Positions 34,549 to 45,949 of a stretch of DNA of 64,000 nt are shown here, one piece after another. The notes beneath the pieces were generated by a model. It searched no databases, was not told the origin of the DNA, and saw only the letters and a list, made by a program, of their open reading frames with translations. This DNA is from Burkholderiaceae bacterium (GTDB lineage: Bacteria > Pseudomonadota > Gammaproteobacteria > Burkholderiales > Burkholderiaceae_C): the NCBI GenBank assembly GCA_024235955.1, contig JACKLJ010000002.1, positions 620,001 to 684,000 on the forward strand. Reading direction: 5' to 3'. Position 1 is the first letter of the stretch. Each line of letters begins with the position of its first letter. The position numbers and the translations under genes are program-made.

Positions 34549-35670
34549 ATGACCGCCGACCTGCTCAAGACCCCGCTGTACGACCTGCACGTCGAACTCG
34601 GCGCACGCATGGTGCCCTTTGCCGGCTACGCCATGCCGGTGCAATACCCCAGCGGCCTGATGGCCGAACACCGGCACACGCGCACCGCCGCAGGCCTTTT
34701 CGACGTTTCCCACATGGGCCAGCTCCGGCTGGCGGGGCCGGAAGCCGCCGCGGCCTTCGAGACCCTGGTGCCGGTCGACGTCATCGGCCTCGGCGTCGAC
34801 CGCCAGCGCTACGGCCTGCTGCTGAACGATGCCGGCGGCATCGTCGACGACCTGATGTTCGTGAACCGGAGCGACCACCTGTTCGTGATCGTCAACGGTG
34901 CCTGCAAGGCAGGCGACATCGCGCTGATGCAGCAGAAGATCGGCGCCCGCTGCCAGGTGCAGCCCCTGCCCGAACGCGCGCTGCTGGCACTGCAGGGTCC
35001 GCACGCCGTCACCGCGCTGCGGCGTCTGCTGCCTGGCGTCGAGAAGCTGGTGTTCATGACCGGCGGGGCCTTCAACTGGAACGGCGCCGATCTGTACATC
35101 ACCCGCAGCGGCTACACGGGCGAAGACGGTTTCGAGATTTCGGTGCCCGGTGAGCGCGCCGAGGCTCTTGCGCGCGCCCTGCTCGCCGAGCCCGAAGTCC
35201 AGCCCGTCGGCCTGGGTGCCCGCAACTCGCTGCGCCTGGAGGCCGGCCTGTGCCTCTATGGCAACGACATCGATGCCACCACCACCCCGGTGGAAGCGGC
35301 CCTCACCTGGGCCATGCAGAAGGTGCGGCGTGCCGGTGGCGAGCGCGCCGGCGGTTTTCCCGGCGCGGAATTCGTGCTGGCGCAGCTGAGCGGCGACCTG
35401 CCGGTGCGGCGCAAGCGTGTCGGCCTGATCGCCAAGGAACGCATTCCCGTGCGCGAGCCGGCGCCGCTGGAAAACTTCGACGGTCAGGCCATCGGCCAGG
35501 TCACCAGCGGCCTGCTCGGTCCCACCATCGACCAGCCCATCGCCATGGGCTACGTGGGCACCGACTACGCCGAACCCGGCACCGAGGTCTTCGCCATGGT
35601 GCGCGGCAAGCCGGTACCGATGCTGGTGTCGGCGATGCCCTTCGTGCCGGCGCGCTACCACCGCGGTTGA
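34549..35670 (+). CDS. gcvT: Glycine cleavage system T protein (aminomethyltransferase)
   Basis: This 373-residue enzyme takes the aminomethyl group from the H protein and forms methylene-tetrahydrofolate and ammonia. GLFDVSHMGQ near 48, RSGYTGEDGFEI near 186 and the C-terminal DYAEPGTEVFAMVRGKPV are family marks. CAGGAG precedes ATG 34549. It lies directly behind the glycine riboswitch. The next gene starts only 8 bases after its stop and is not a glycine cleavage gene. Confidence 0.95.
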   Translation: MTADLLKTPLYDLHVELGARMVPFAGYAMPVQYPSGLMAEHRHTRTAAGLFDVSHMGQLRLAGPEAAAAFETLVPVDVIGLGVDRQRYGLLLNDAGGIVDDLMFVNRSDHLFVIVNGACKAGDIALMQQKIGARCQVQPLPERALLALQGPHAVTALRRLLPGVEKLVFMTGGAFNWNGADLYITRSGYTGEDGFEISVPGERAEALARALLAEPEVQPVGLGARNSLRLEAGLCLYGNDIDATTTPVEAALTWAMQKVRRAGGERAGGFPGAEFVLAQLSGDLPVRRKRVGLIAKERIPVREPAPLENFDGQAIGQVTSGLLGPTIDQPIAMGYVGTDYAEPGTEVFAMVRGKPVPMLVSAMPFVPARYHRG

Positions 35671-35678
35671 GCCTGGCC

Positions 35679-37061
35679 ATGTCGCGCCTGGTTGTCGTCA
35701 GCGCCACGCGGCTGTCGCAGGAAGCCTTCTGGAAAGGCTCTGCGCTCGGCCAGTCGCTGCTGCGCCTGGGTGCCGATACCTCGCCGCTGATCGCCTTCGA
35801 CAACAGCCAGGGCCTGCCGTCGATCTACAACTACGCCATCGACGCCGCGCCCGAAGGCAGCACGCTGGTGTTCGTGCACGACGATGTCTGGCTGGACGAT
35901 TTCCATTTCGCCGTCCGCATCGCCGAGGGCCTGGATCGCTTCGACGCCATCGGCATTGCCGGCAACCGGCGGCGCGTGCCGCGCCAGCCGGCCTGGCACC
36001 TCGTCGACACCCAGCCCACCTGGGACGACCGCCTCCACCTCTCGGGCAGCGTGGCGCACGGCGACAAGCCGTTCGGCCCCATCAGCCGGTTCGGCCCCGC
36101 GCCAGCCGCGTGCGAGTTGCTGGACGGCGTGCTGCTCGCAATACGACGCGACACGCTGGTCCGGCACGGCGTGCGCTTCGACGAGCGCTTCCTGTTCCAC
36201 TTCTACGATCTGGATTTGTGCCGCAGCCTGCGCCAGGCCGGTCTGTCGCTGGGCACCTGGCCGATCGCGCTGACGCACCAGAGCGGCGGCTTCTATGAGA
36301 ACGAAGCCTGGCGTGCGGCCTACGCAGCCTACCTGGCCAAATGGCCGGAAGACGCCGTCGAAGCCGCGCCCGCGTCCCCGCTCTCAGGCACCGGCGCGCA
36401 AACCCCTGCCCATGAGCAGCACAACCCGGAACTGCTGGCCCTGATCCCGGCGAGCGCCGCCCGCGTGCTCGAGGTCGGCTGCAGCAGCGGCGCCCTCGCC
36501 CGCGAGTTCAAGAAGATCAACCCCGCCGCGCATTACACCGGCTTCGAGATCGACCCGCGCTACGCCGAGCTGGCGCGCCGCCACTGCGACGCCGTGCGCA
36601 CCGGCAACATCGAGCAGGTGCCGGATGTCTTCTGGCACGAGCACCGCGAGACGGATTGCTGGATCTTCGGCGACACCCTGGAGCACCTGGTCCAGCCCTG
36701 GACGGTGCTGCGCAAGATCCGATCGGTGATGAAGGCCGGCAGCTGCGTCGTGGCCTGCATCCCGAACATGCAGCACTGGTCAATCCAGGCCAGGCTGAAC
36801 GCGGGCCAGATCCGTTACGAAGACAGCGGCCTGCTGGACCGCACCCACCTGCGCTGGTTCTCCGGGCCGACGATGTACGAGATGTTCCGCGACGCGGGGC
36901 TGCGCGTCGAGGTCATGGAGCCGCGCATCGTCCCCCACCCCGCGCTCGACACCGTGGCCCCCGCCATCCGGCAGATGGCGATGCTGCAGGGGCAGGACCC
37001 TGAAGTGGCCGTGCAGCGAGCGGCGCCGCTGCAGTATGTGCTCCGCGCCGTTCCCGACTGA
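35679..37061 (+). CDS. Fused glycosyltransferase-like and SAM methyltransferase protein
   Basis: This 460-residue protein has two domains. Residues 1-210 resemble a GT-A glycosyltransferase (StrF-like) with VFVHDDVWLDD near 64 as the DxD-type region and FDERFLFHFYDLDLCRSLRQ later. Residues 250-455 form a class I methyltransferase with motif I VLEVGCSSGALAREF and GFEIDPRYAELARR. It sits 8 bases after gcvT and 44 before gcvH, inside the glycine cleavage operon. Such proteins usually modify surface glycans. Its placement is odd, and no other glycan genes are adjacent. Confidence 0.85.
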   Translation: MSRLVVVSATRLSQEAFWKGSALGQSLLRLGADTSPLIAFDNSQGLPSIYNYAIDAAPEGSTLVFVHDDVWLDDFHFAVRIAEGLDRFDAIGIAGNRRRVPRQPAWHLVDTQPTWDDRLHLSGSVAHGDKPFGPISRFGPAPAACELLDGVLLAIRRDTLVRHGVRFDERFLFHFYDLDLCRSLRQAGLSLGTWPIALTHQSGGFYENEAWRAAYAAYLAKWPEDAVEAAPASPLSGTGAQTPAHEQHNPELLALIPASAARVLEVGCSSGALAREFKKINPAAHYTGFEIDPRYAELARRHCDAVRTGNIEQVPDVFWHEHRETDCWIFGDTLEHLVQPWTVLRKIRSVMKAGSCVVACIPNMQHWSIQARLNAGQIRYEDSGLLDRTHLRWFSGPTMYEMFRDAGLRVEVMEPRIVPHPALDTVAPAIRQMAMLQGQDPEVAVQRAAPLQYVLRAVPD

Positions 37062-37105
37062 AGCCCCAACTCGTTCTTTTTCGATACCCGAAAGGAAACC
37101 TTGCC

Positions 37106-37471
37106 ATGACCATCAAGTACACCGAAGACCACGAATGGATCGCCGTCGAAGGCGACACCGCCACCGTCGGCATCACGCAGCACGCGCAGGATGCGCTGGG
37201 CGACGTGGTGTTTGTCGAACTACCGGAAGTCGGCAAGACCTACGCGCAGAAGGATACCGCCGGCGTGGTCGAGAGCGTCAAGGCCGCGGCCGACGTCTAC
37301 ATGCCCGTCAGCGGCGAGATCACCGAAGTCAACGAGGCCCTGCGCGACGACCCCAGCCTGGCCAACAGCGACCCGATGGGCGCCGGCTGGTTCTTCAAGG
37401 TGAAGCTGACCAACGCCGCCGAGGTGGCCGCGCTGATGGACGAAGCCGCCTACAAGGCCTTCGCCGCCTGA
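37106..37471 (+). CDS. gcvH: Glycine cleavage system H protein
   Basis: This 121-residue lipoyl carrier shuttles the aminomethyl group between P, T and L proteins. The lipoylated lysine is Lys 59 in VVESVKAAADVYMP. The start context AAAGGAA fits. It precedes gcvP by 94 bases that contain a strong hairpin (37497-37538). Full length. Confidence 0.96.
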   Translation: MTIKYTEDHEWIAVEGDTATVGITQHAQDALGDVVFVELPEVGKTYAQKDTAGVVESVKAAADVYMPVSGEITEVNEALRDDPSLANSDPMGAGWFFKVKLTNAAEVAALMDEAAYKAFAA

Positions 37472-37496
37472 TCCACCGCTTGCAGAGCGCTGCGTG

Positions 37497-37538
37497 AGGC
37501 GCACCGCGCCGCCGCCGCCGGCGGCCGGTGGTGCGCCT
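37497..37538. promoter_or_regulatory. Strong hairpin between gcvH and gcvP
   Basis: AGGCGCACC and GGTGCGCCT pair perfectly around a GC-rich loop that can pair internally (GCCGCC/GGCGGC). No T run follows, so it is more likely an RNA-stability or processing element than a terminator. Confidence 0.5.
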
Positions 37539-37565
37539 TGCCCAAGGTTTTGCCCGGAGTCCCCC

Positions 37566-40474
<2,909 letters not shown>

Positions 40475-40478
<4 letters not shown>

Positions 40479-40966
40479 CGCAGCCTGGCCTGCAGGTGCG
40501 CCGGGCGGACTACAGCGCCGCCGCCGACCGCGCCGCCCTGATTGGCCTGCTCGACGCCTACGCCCAGGACCGGATGGGCGGCGGCGAAGCGCTGCCCGCC
40601 GACGTGCGTGCCCGCCTGTGCGACGACCTGGCGCGCCACCCACTGGCCGTGAGCTTCATCGCCTGGCTGGGCGACCAGCCCGTGGGCCTGGCCAACTGCT
40701 TCGAGGGCTATTCCACCTTCAAGGCCCGGCCCCTGCTCAATGTGCACGACATGGTGGTGCACCCGGCGCACCGCGCGCGCGGCATCGGCCAGGCGCTGCT
40801 GGCCGCCTGCGAGGCCCATGCGCGGGAGCGCGGCTGCTGCAAGCTGACGCTGGAGGTGCTCTCCGGCAACCAGCGCGCCATGCGCAGCTACGCGCATTTC
40901 GGCTTCGCGCCCTACGTGCTCGACCCGCGCGAAGGCCAGGCCTTGCTGATGCAGAAGTGGCTGTGA
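40475..40966 (+). CDS. GNAT-family N-acetyltransferase
   Basis: This 163-residue acetyltransferase starts at TTG 40475, which overlaps the gcvP stop, with GAGGA 6 bases upstream. The acetyl-CoA loop is HRARGIGQALLAACEAHA near 94-111, after the HDMVVHP strand. The substrate is unknown. The translational overlap puts it in the glycine cleavage operon, possibly by read-through only. No start other than the TTG gives the N-terminal VRRADYSAAADRAALI strand-helix. Confidence 0.85.
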
Positions 40967-41027
40967 CTCTGGTGCGCGGCTCCGGCCACAATGCAAGGTC
41001 CGAATCGCACGCCACCAACCACTGCCC

Positions 41028-41624
41028 TTGACCCTGCGCGACCGCCTCCGCCGCCTGATCCCCAGCCGCGAGCAGCTCGAAGCCAGCCGCTTCACGCGCT
41101 GGCTCGCGCCCTGGCTGGGCGAGCGCCAGCTGTGGCGCTGGTCGCGCCGCGGCGTGGCACTGGGTGTGGGCGTCGGCATCTTCTTCGGCCTGCTGGTACC
41201 GCTGGCGCAGACGCCGCTGTCGGTGGCGGCCGCCATCGCCCTGCGTGCCAACGTACCGGCGGCCTTGGCCAGCACGCTGGTGACCAACCCGGTCACCTTC
41301 GCGCCGATCTATTACCTGGCCTGGAAGACCGGCGCCCGCCTGATGGGCGACGCCAGCCCGCAGGATCTGGCCGAAGCCCGGCGCGAGCTCGCCGGCATGG
41401 CCAGCGCCGCCAACGCCGGCGATCCCGATGCCGCCAAGCCCCTCGGCACCTGGCAGTGCGTGCGCGCGCTGGGCAAGCCGCTGCTGGTGGGCCTGGCACT
41501 GTTCGCCGTCGCCGGCGGGCTGCTGAGCTACGCGCTGATCTGGCTCGGCTGGTGGCTGGCCGTGCGCCTCAAGCGCCGCCGGCGCGCGCGCTCGGCACAT
41601 GCGCAACATCGCGGAACACTATGA
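41028..41624 (+). CDS. DUF2062 membrane protein
   Basis: This 198-residue protein has the DUF2062 pattern: a basic N-terminus, then GVALGVGVGIFFGLLVPLA and ALRANVPAALASTLVTNPVT with the conserved NP. Three hydrophobic segments are visible (about 40-62, 66-88, 150-172), and the C-terminus is Arg-rich. Function is unknown; homologues sit at the inner membrane. TTG 41028 is the likely start. The gene ends at a dispersed repeat copy. Confidence 0.85.
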   Translation: MTLRDRLRRLIPSREQLEASRFTRWLAPWLGERQLWRWSRRGVALGVGVGIFFGLLVPLAQTPLSVAAAIALRANVPAALASTLVTNPVTFAPIYYLAWKTGARLMGDASPQDLAEARRELAGMASAANAGDPDAAKPLGTWQCVRALGKPLLVGLALFAVAGGLLSYALIWLGWWLAVRLKRRRRARSAHAQHRGTL

Positions 41625-41684
41625 AAACAAGAGCTGTCTGCGCCTGTCACATAAGGCCTGGAGACCGATTTGATGCCTAAAATC
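41621..41684 (+). repeat. Dispersed intergenic repeat, copy 7
   Basis: AGCTGTCTGCGCCTGTCA then AAGGCCTGGAGACCGATTT. It contains the ribosome site (TGGAGA) and the start codon of the P1-family peptidase gene. Confidence 0.65.
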
Positions 41685-42707
41685 ACCATCGACCCGACCA
41701 CCGGCCTGCACCCCGGCACGCTGACCGATGTGCGCGGCATCGAGGTCGGCCATCACACCCTCACGGGCCGCCCCACCGGCTGCAGCGTGGTGATCGCGCG
41801 CGGCACCGCCGTGGGCGGCGTGGACGTGCGCGGCGCCGCGCCCGGCACGCGCGAGACCGATCTGCTGGCTCCCGCCAACCTGGTGGAGCGCGTGCACGCC
41901 GTGCTGCTCTCCGGCGGCAGCGCCTGGGGCCTGGACGCCGCCAGCGGCGCGATGCGCTGGCTCCAAGAACAAGGCATCGGCCTGCCGGTGGGCGACGCGC
42001 CGGGCCAGCTGGTGCCGCTGGTGCCGGCCGCCGTGCTGTTCGACCTGCACGTGGGTGACGCACGGCTGCGCCCCGGCGCCGACGCCGGGCATGCGGCCTG
42101 CACCGCGGCGTCCGACCAGCCGGTGGCGCAGGGCAGCGTGGGCGCCGGCGCCGGTGCCACCGTGGGCAAGATGTTCGGCATGGGCTGCGCCATGAAGAGC
42201 GGCATCGGCAGCGCGTCGGTCACCGTGGACGGCGTCACGGTGGGCGCGCTGATCGCCGTCAACGCGCTGGGCGACGTGATCGACCCCGCCAGCGGCACCA
42301 CCCTGGCCGGCGCCCGCACGGCGGACGGTGCGGCGCTGCGCGGCACCAGCCGCGCCCTGCTGGCCGGCGAGCCGCCGCTGGCCATCCTGGCCGGCAGCAA
42401 CACCACCATCGGCGTGATCGCCACCGACGCGCCGCTCACCAAGGCCCAGGCGCAGCGCCTGGCCACGGTGGGGCACGACGGGCTGGCGCGCGCCATCGCG
42501 CCGGTGCACACCATGAGCGACGGCGACACGCTGTTCGCCCTGGGCACCGGGCTGGCCGGCCACTCGCCCGGCTTCAACGTGCTGGCGGTGATGGCAGCCG
42601 AGGCGGTGGCGCGCGCCTGCGTCAACGCCGTGCGCGCCGCCCGGGGCCTGCAGCTGGATGGGTTGCGGTTGCCGTCTGCTACAGATTTGAAAGCTGCTCA
42701 CGCTTGA
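41673..42707 (+). CDS. P1/DmpA-family N-terminal-nucleophile peptidase
   Basis: This 344-residue member of the S58 group cuts itself to expose a nucleophile and acts as an aminopeptidase or amidase. The opening TLTDVRGIEVGHHTL, the GGSAWGLDAASGAMRWL helix and the cleavage region LAGSNTTIGVIATDAPLT near 250 are typical. The start lies in one dispersed repeat and the last codons (ATDLKAAHA) and stop in another, so both ends have been shaped by repeat insertion. Confidence 0.88.
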   Translation: MPKITIDPTTGLHPGTLTDVRGIEVGHHTLTGRPTGCSVVIARGTAVGGVDVRGAAPGTRETDLLAPANLVERVHAVLLSGGSAWGLDAASGAMRWLQEQGIGLPVGDAPGQLVPLVPAAVLFDLHVGDARLRPGADAGHAACTAASDQPVAQGSVGAGAGATVGKMFGMGCAMKSGIGSASVTVDGVTVGALIAVNALGDVIDPASGTTLAGARTADGAALRGTSRALLAGEPPLAILAGSNTTIGVIATDAPLTKAQAQRLATVGHDGLARAIAPVHTMSDGDTLFALGTGLAGHSPGFNVLAVMAAEAVARACVNAVRAARGLQLDGLRLPSATDLKAAHA

Positions 42708-42728
42708 TGGGTATGGGCAAGGTGGCAA
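42676..42728 (+). repeat. Dispersed repeat, degenerate copy at a gene end
   Basis: GCTAC then AGCTGCTCACGCTTGATGGG resembles the less GC-rich consensus of the family. It encodes the end of the P1 peptidase. Confidence 0.4.
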
Positions 42729-42761
42729 AATGACCCGCAAGATGACCGCCTTGCCAACCCC

Positions 42762-44270
42762 GTGACGCGCCGCCTCAAGCTCATCCTGCTGGGCCTCCGC
42801 GACCTGCTCGCCTCCGCCGGGCCGGTGGCCTTCCTGGCCGTGGCGCTGCTGGTGGCCGCCTACTGGTGGCTGGACCCGCAGCCACCCAAGACCGTGCGCC
42901 TGGCCACGGGCCCCGAAGGCAGCGCCTACGCCAACTTCGGCCGCCGTTACGCGCAGGCGCTGGCACGCGACGGCATCACGGTGGAGCTGGTGCCCACCGA
43001 AGGCTCGCTGGCCAACCTGCGGCAACTGCGGGCGGGCGAGGTGGACGTGGCCTTCGTGCGTGGCGGCAGCAGCGACCTGGCCCGGCCCCTGGCGGCCGCG
43101 GCCTCGGCGGCGTCGGCCGCCCAGGCGGCGTCCGCCCCGCAGAGTGCCGACGCCCCGGACGAAGACGAAGACCTGCTGTCGCTGGGCGCGCTGTTCTACG
43201 AGCCGCTGTGGATCTTCTACCGCCAGGACGCCGCCGCCCGTGTGGCCGGGCAAGCGGCGGCACCCACTGGTAGCGCAGGCGCCGCTGCGCCCCAAGCCAC
43301 CGCTTCCGGCGCCCTGCCCACAGCCGAGCCGCCGCCTCTGGTCGGGCTGCCGCAGCTCAAGGGCCTGCGCGTCAACGTCGACCAACCGGGCAGCGGCGTG
43401 CCCCAGCTCATGCAGCGTCTGTGGCGCGCCAACGGCATGAGCGAAGCGGACGTGGTGGTCAGCCAGCTGGCGCCGCGCGCCGCGGTCGAGGCGCTGCAGG
43501 CCGGTCTGCTCGACGCCGTGGTGCTCACCAGCGCGTCGCAGTCACCGCTGGTGCGCCAGCTGCTGCGCGCACCCGGCATCGTGCCCATGGAACTGTCGCA
43601 GGCCGATGCCTACACGCGGCGCTTTCCGTTCTTCCGCACCGTGACGCTGCCGCGCGGCGTGGCCAACCTGGCGGCCGACGTACCCCCGCACGACGTGACC
43701 CTGCTGGCCGCCACCACCTCGCTGCTGACACGCGAGCAGACCCACCCCGCCCTGCGCCAGCTGTTCGCGCAGGCCGCGCAGGGCATCCACAGCCGCGCCG
43801 GCTGGCTGAACGGCGCGCGCGAGTTCCCCAACACCCGCACCAGCGAGCTGCCGGTGAGCCCCGAGGGCGACCGCGCCATCAACGGCACGCCGCCGTTCTG
43901 GCAGCGCTACCTGCCGTTCTGGGCCAGCAACGTGATCCAGCGCATGTGGCTGGTGATCGGCGGCCTGATCGTGCTGCTGCTGCCGCTGTCGCGCGTGGTG
44001 CCGCCGCTCTACACCTACCGGGTGCGCCAGCGCGTGTTCCGCTGGTACGCGCGGCTGCGCGACATCGAGGCCCGCGCGGAGCAGGCCGACGCGCCGCGCG
44101 AGGAACTGCTGGACGAGCTGGACGAACTCGACCGCGTGGCGCACCGCATCGCCGTACCGCTGGCCCACGCCGACGAGCTGTACCGCCTGCGCAGCAACAT
44201 CGACGCCACGCGACGCAGGCTGCTGGCCAGCAAGCCGGTTTCAAAGGAAAACAGGGCTGCAGCCGGCTAG
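42762..44270 (+). CDS. Membrane-tethered TAXI-type binding protein
   Basis: This 502-residue protein has one N-terminal membrane segment (about 18-40), a TAXI-like periplasmic binding domain (VRLATGPEGSAYANFGRRYA near 48, later LRVNVDQPGSGVPQL), an Ala-rich insert near 110-190, then a second membrane helix near 395-420 and a cytoplasmic helical tail. It therefore spans the membrane twice and could be a sensor rather than a transporter part, since no permease is adjacent. GTG 42762 is used. Its 3' end lies in a dispersed repeat. Confidence 0.8.
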   Translation: MTRRLKLILLGLRDLLASAGPVAFLAVALLVAAYWWLDPQPPKTVRLATGPEGSAYANFGRRYAQALARDGITVELVPTEGSLANLRQLRAGEVDVAFVRGGSSDLARPLAAAASAASAAQAASAPQSADAPDEDEDLLSLGALFYEPLWIFYRQDAAARVAGQAAAPTGSAGAAAPQATASGALPTAEPPPLVGLPQLKGLRVNVDQPGSGVPQLMQRLWRANGMSEADVVVSQLAPRAAVEALQAGLLDAVVLTSASQSPLVRQLLRAPGIVPMELSQADAYTRRFPFFRTVTLPRGVANLAADVPPHDVTLLAATTSLLTREQTHPALRQLFAQAAQGIHSRAGWLNGAREFPNTRTSELPVSPEGDRAINGTPPFWQRYLPFWASNVIQRMWLVIGGLIVLLLPLSRVVPPLYTYRVRQRVFRWYARLRDIEARAEQADAPREELLDELDELDRVAHRIAVPLAHADELYRLRSNIDATRRRLLASKPVSKENRAAAG

Positions 44271-44296
44271 CAGCGGGCGCAGGCAGCTATCTAAAG
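44238..44296 (-). repeat. Dispersed intergenic repeat, copy 8
   Basis: TTTCAAAGG then CAGGGCTGCAGCC then GCGGGCGCAGGCAGCTATC. It supplies the last codons of the TAXI-type gene and lies before the convergent hydroxylase gene. Confidence 0.75.
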
Positions 44297-45148
44297 CGCA
44301 GCACTTCGGCCTTCGGCCCGGGCCTGGTCAAAGCCTTCATGGCCGAAGGGTTGCAGCAGCATCCGGTCGAGCCGCTGCGCCGCCGGCGCGCGGAAATACT
44401 CCAGGCCCAGTTGCATGCGGCGCGCCTCGTCGCCATGCGCGGGCGCCGAAGCCGTGCCGAACAGGTGATCCCACCAGGGCAGCAGCATGCCGTAGTTGCT
44501 GTCGGTGAAGCGGCGCTCGGCGCTGTGGTGCATGCGGTGGAAATCGGGCGTGACCAGCAGCCGGCCCAGCCAGCCATCGACGCGCGGGCCGAGCGTGAGG
44601 TTGGCGTGCGAAAAGGTGCTGAACACCGTCACTGCCACCGAATACCCCAGCACCGCCAGCGGCGGCGCGCCCAGCAGCAGGAGCACGGGCAGGGTCAGCG
44701 CGGCCGTGGCCAGGTTTTCCAGCGGGTGGTGGCGGTGGGTGGTGGTGGCGTCCATCTCCAGGTCGCTGTGGTGGATGGCATGCAGCCGCCAGAACCACGG
44801 CACGGCATGGGCCAGCCGGTGGATGGTGTAGCCGGTGACATCCAGCACCATAAAGGTGGCCACCCAGGCCAGCCAGGCCGGCACCTCCACACGCGCCAGC
44901 AGGCCGCGGAAGCCCCATGGCTCGGCACCCAGGGCCTGGAACACCACGGCGAACAGCAGCGGCGTGTACAGCGTGGTCAGGGTGGCCAGCGCGGCCAGCA
45001 GCAGGTTGTGGGCCCAGCGGCGCGGCGCATCGGCCCCCACGGCGCGCGCGGGCCGCAGCGATTCCACCAGAAACACCGCGACCAGGCTGAACACCAGCGC
45101 GCCCAGGTAGAGCTGGACGGCGGCGTCGGGGGAGGAAGTGTCGTTCAA
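44291..45148 (-). CDS. Sterol desaturase / fatty-acid hydroxylase family protein
   Basis: This 285-residue integral membrane di-iron oxygenase has the histidine boxes HRLAH (110-114), HAIHH (123-127) with HRHH following, and HRMHH (204-208). Four or more hydrophobic segments surround them. It hydroxylates or desaturates a lipid; the substrate is not clear. Its end abuts a dispersed repeat. It is upstream of nothing on its strand other than the mid-cut exosortase-substrate genes at 45206 and 45950. Confidence 0.88.
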   Translation of the reverse strand: MNDTSSPDAAVQLYLGALVFSLVAVFLVESLRPARAVGADAPRRWAHNLLLAALATLTTLYTPLLFAVVFQALGAEPWGFRGLLARVEVPAWLAWVATFMVLDVTGYTIHRLAHAVPWFWRLHAIHHSDLEMDATTTHRHHPLENLATAALTLPVLLLLGAPPLAVLGYSVAVTVFSTFSHANLTLGPRVDGWLGRLLVTPDFHRMHHSAERRFTDSNYGMLLPWWDHLFGTASAPAHGDEARRMQLGLEYFRAPAAQRLDRMLLQPFGHEGFDQARAEGRSAAL

Positions 45149-45205
45149 GGTGGCGGGCCGGCCGGGTCGGCCATCAGCAGGCCATCGACCTTGAGCTTAC
45201 GCTTG

Positions 45206-45745
45206 CTAAAGAGGTACGGGCGGGATGTACGTGAAGCGCACGTAACACACCGACGAAGCCGGCACCTGCAGGCCGACCGTGCAACGCGGCGTGGCCAGGG
45301 GATCGCTCTCAAAGGCCCCCCCAACCGCCGAGATGGAGGTGATGGTCTGGGTGACCGCCGTCGTATTGGACACCGTATACGTAACATTGGTCCACGTCAC
45401 CTGGAGCGCGCCACCGGTAGCGCTGGTCATGTCCACCTGATACGCCACCGCATTGGCATTGCCCATCAGCGAATGCCCGCCCAAACCGGCGGCTGCGGCG
45501 CCGCCCAGCACCAGCAGGTTGGCCAGCAGCCGGCCGTTGGCGCGGGTACGAAGCACCCGGTAGGCCACCACCATCAGCAGCAGCCCCAGTCCGATCAGCG
45601 TCCACTCCGACAGCGTGGGCACGGCCACGGAGCCAGGTGCGTAGCCCACCACCCCGCCAGGTGCCGAGCCTGCGTAGGCCGCGCTCGCGGCCATCCCGAA
45701 CAAGCCCACGAGGCCCTTCAGCCCCCATTTGCCCATCTGCTTCAT
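45206..45745 (-). CDS. IPTL-type exosortase substrate with mid-chain sorting signal (copy A)
   Basis: This 179-residue exported protein has a signal peptide (about 1-25), then VPTLSEWTLIGLGLLLMVVA followed by YRVLRTR at about 41-67. That is the Pro-Thr-Leu-Ser-Glu-Trp box, membrane helix and basic cluster recognised by exosortase H, but in the first half rather than at the C-terminus. A second hydrophobic stretch and a beta-rich domain with two cysteines (CTVGLQVPASSVCYVRF) follow. GGAGGG precedes start 45745. It has a tandem partner upstream. The pattern fits the 'mid-cut by XrtH' proteins known from this order. Confidence 0.8.
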   Translation of the reverse strand: MKQMGKWGLKGLVGLFGMAASAAYAGSAPGGVVGYAPGSVAVPTLSEWTLIGLGLLLMVVAYRVLRTRANGRLLANLLVLGGAAAAGLGGHSLMGNANAVAYQVDMTSATGGALQVTWTNVTYTVSNTTAVTQTITSISAVGGAFESDPLATPRCTVGLQVPASSVCYVRFTYIPPVPL

Positions 45746-45838
45746 GCATTCCCTCCGGTCGTTGGTAGACGCCCGCCGCGCCACCGTCAGCGGCGCCCGG
45801 GCATGGCCGAAGTGTATTTTTGTTACGGGCACTCAGGG

Positions 45839-45856
45839 TATAGGCCATCCGGCATA
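45839..45856. promoter_or_regulatory. Shared upstream palindrome, copy A
   Basis: TATAGGCCATCCGGCATA lies 94 bases before the start of copy A. It matches 16 of 18 bases with the site 95 bases before copy B, so it is probably a common operator or promoter element. Confidence 0.55.
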
Positions 45857-45949
45857 GGCCGGAACAGACGAGCCGCGCCCCGGCACCCTGAACTCAGTCA
45901 GAGAAAAGCGGCATCGGTGACCGAACTGTGCTGGCCGCAGGCTCCAAAC

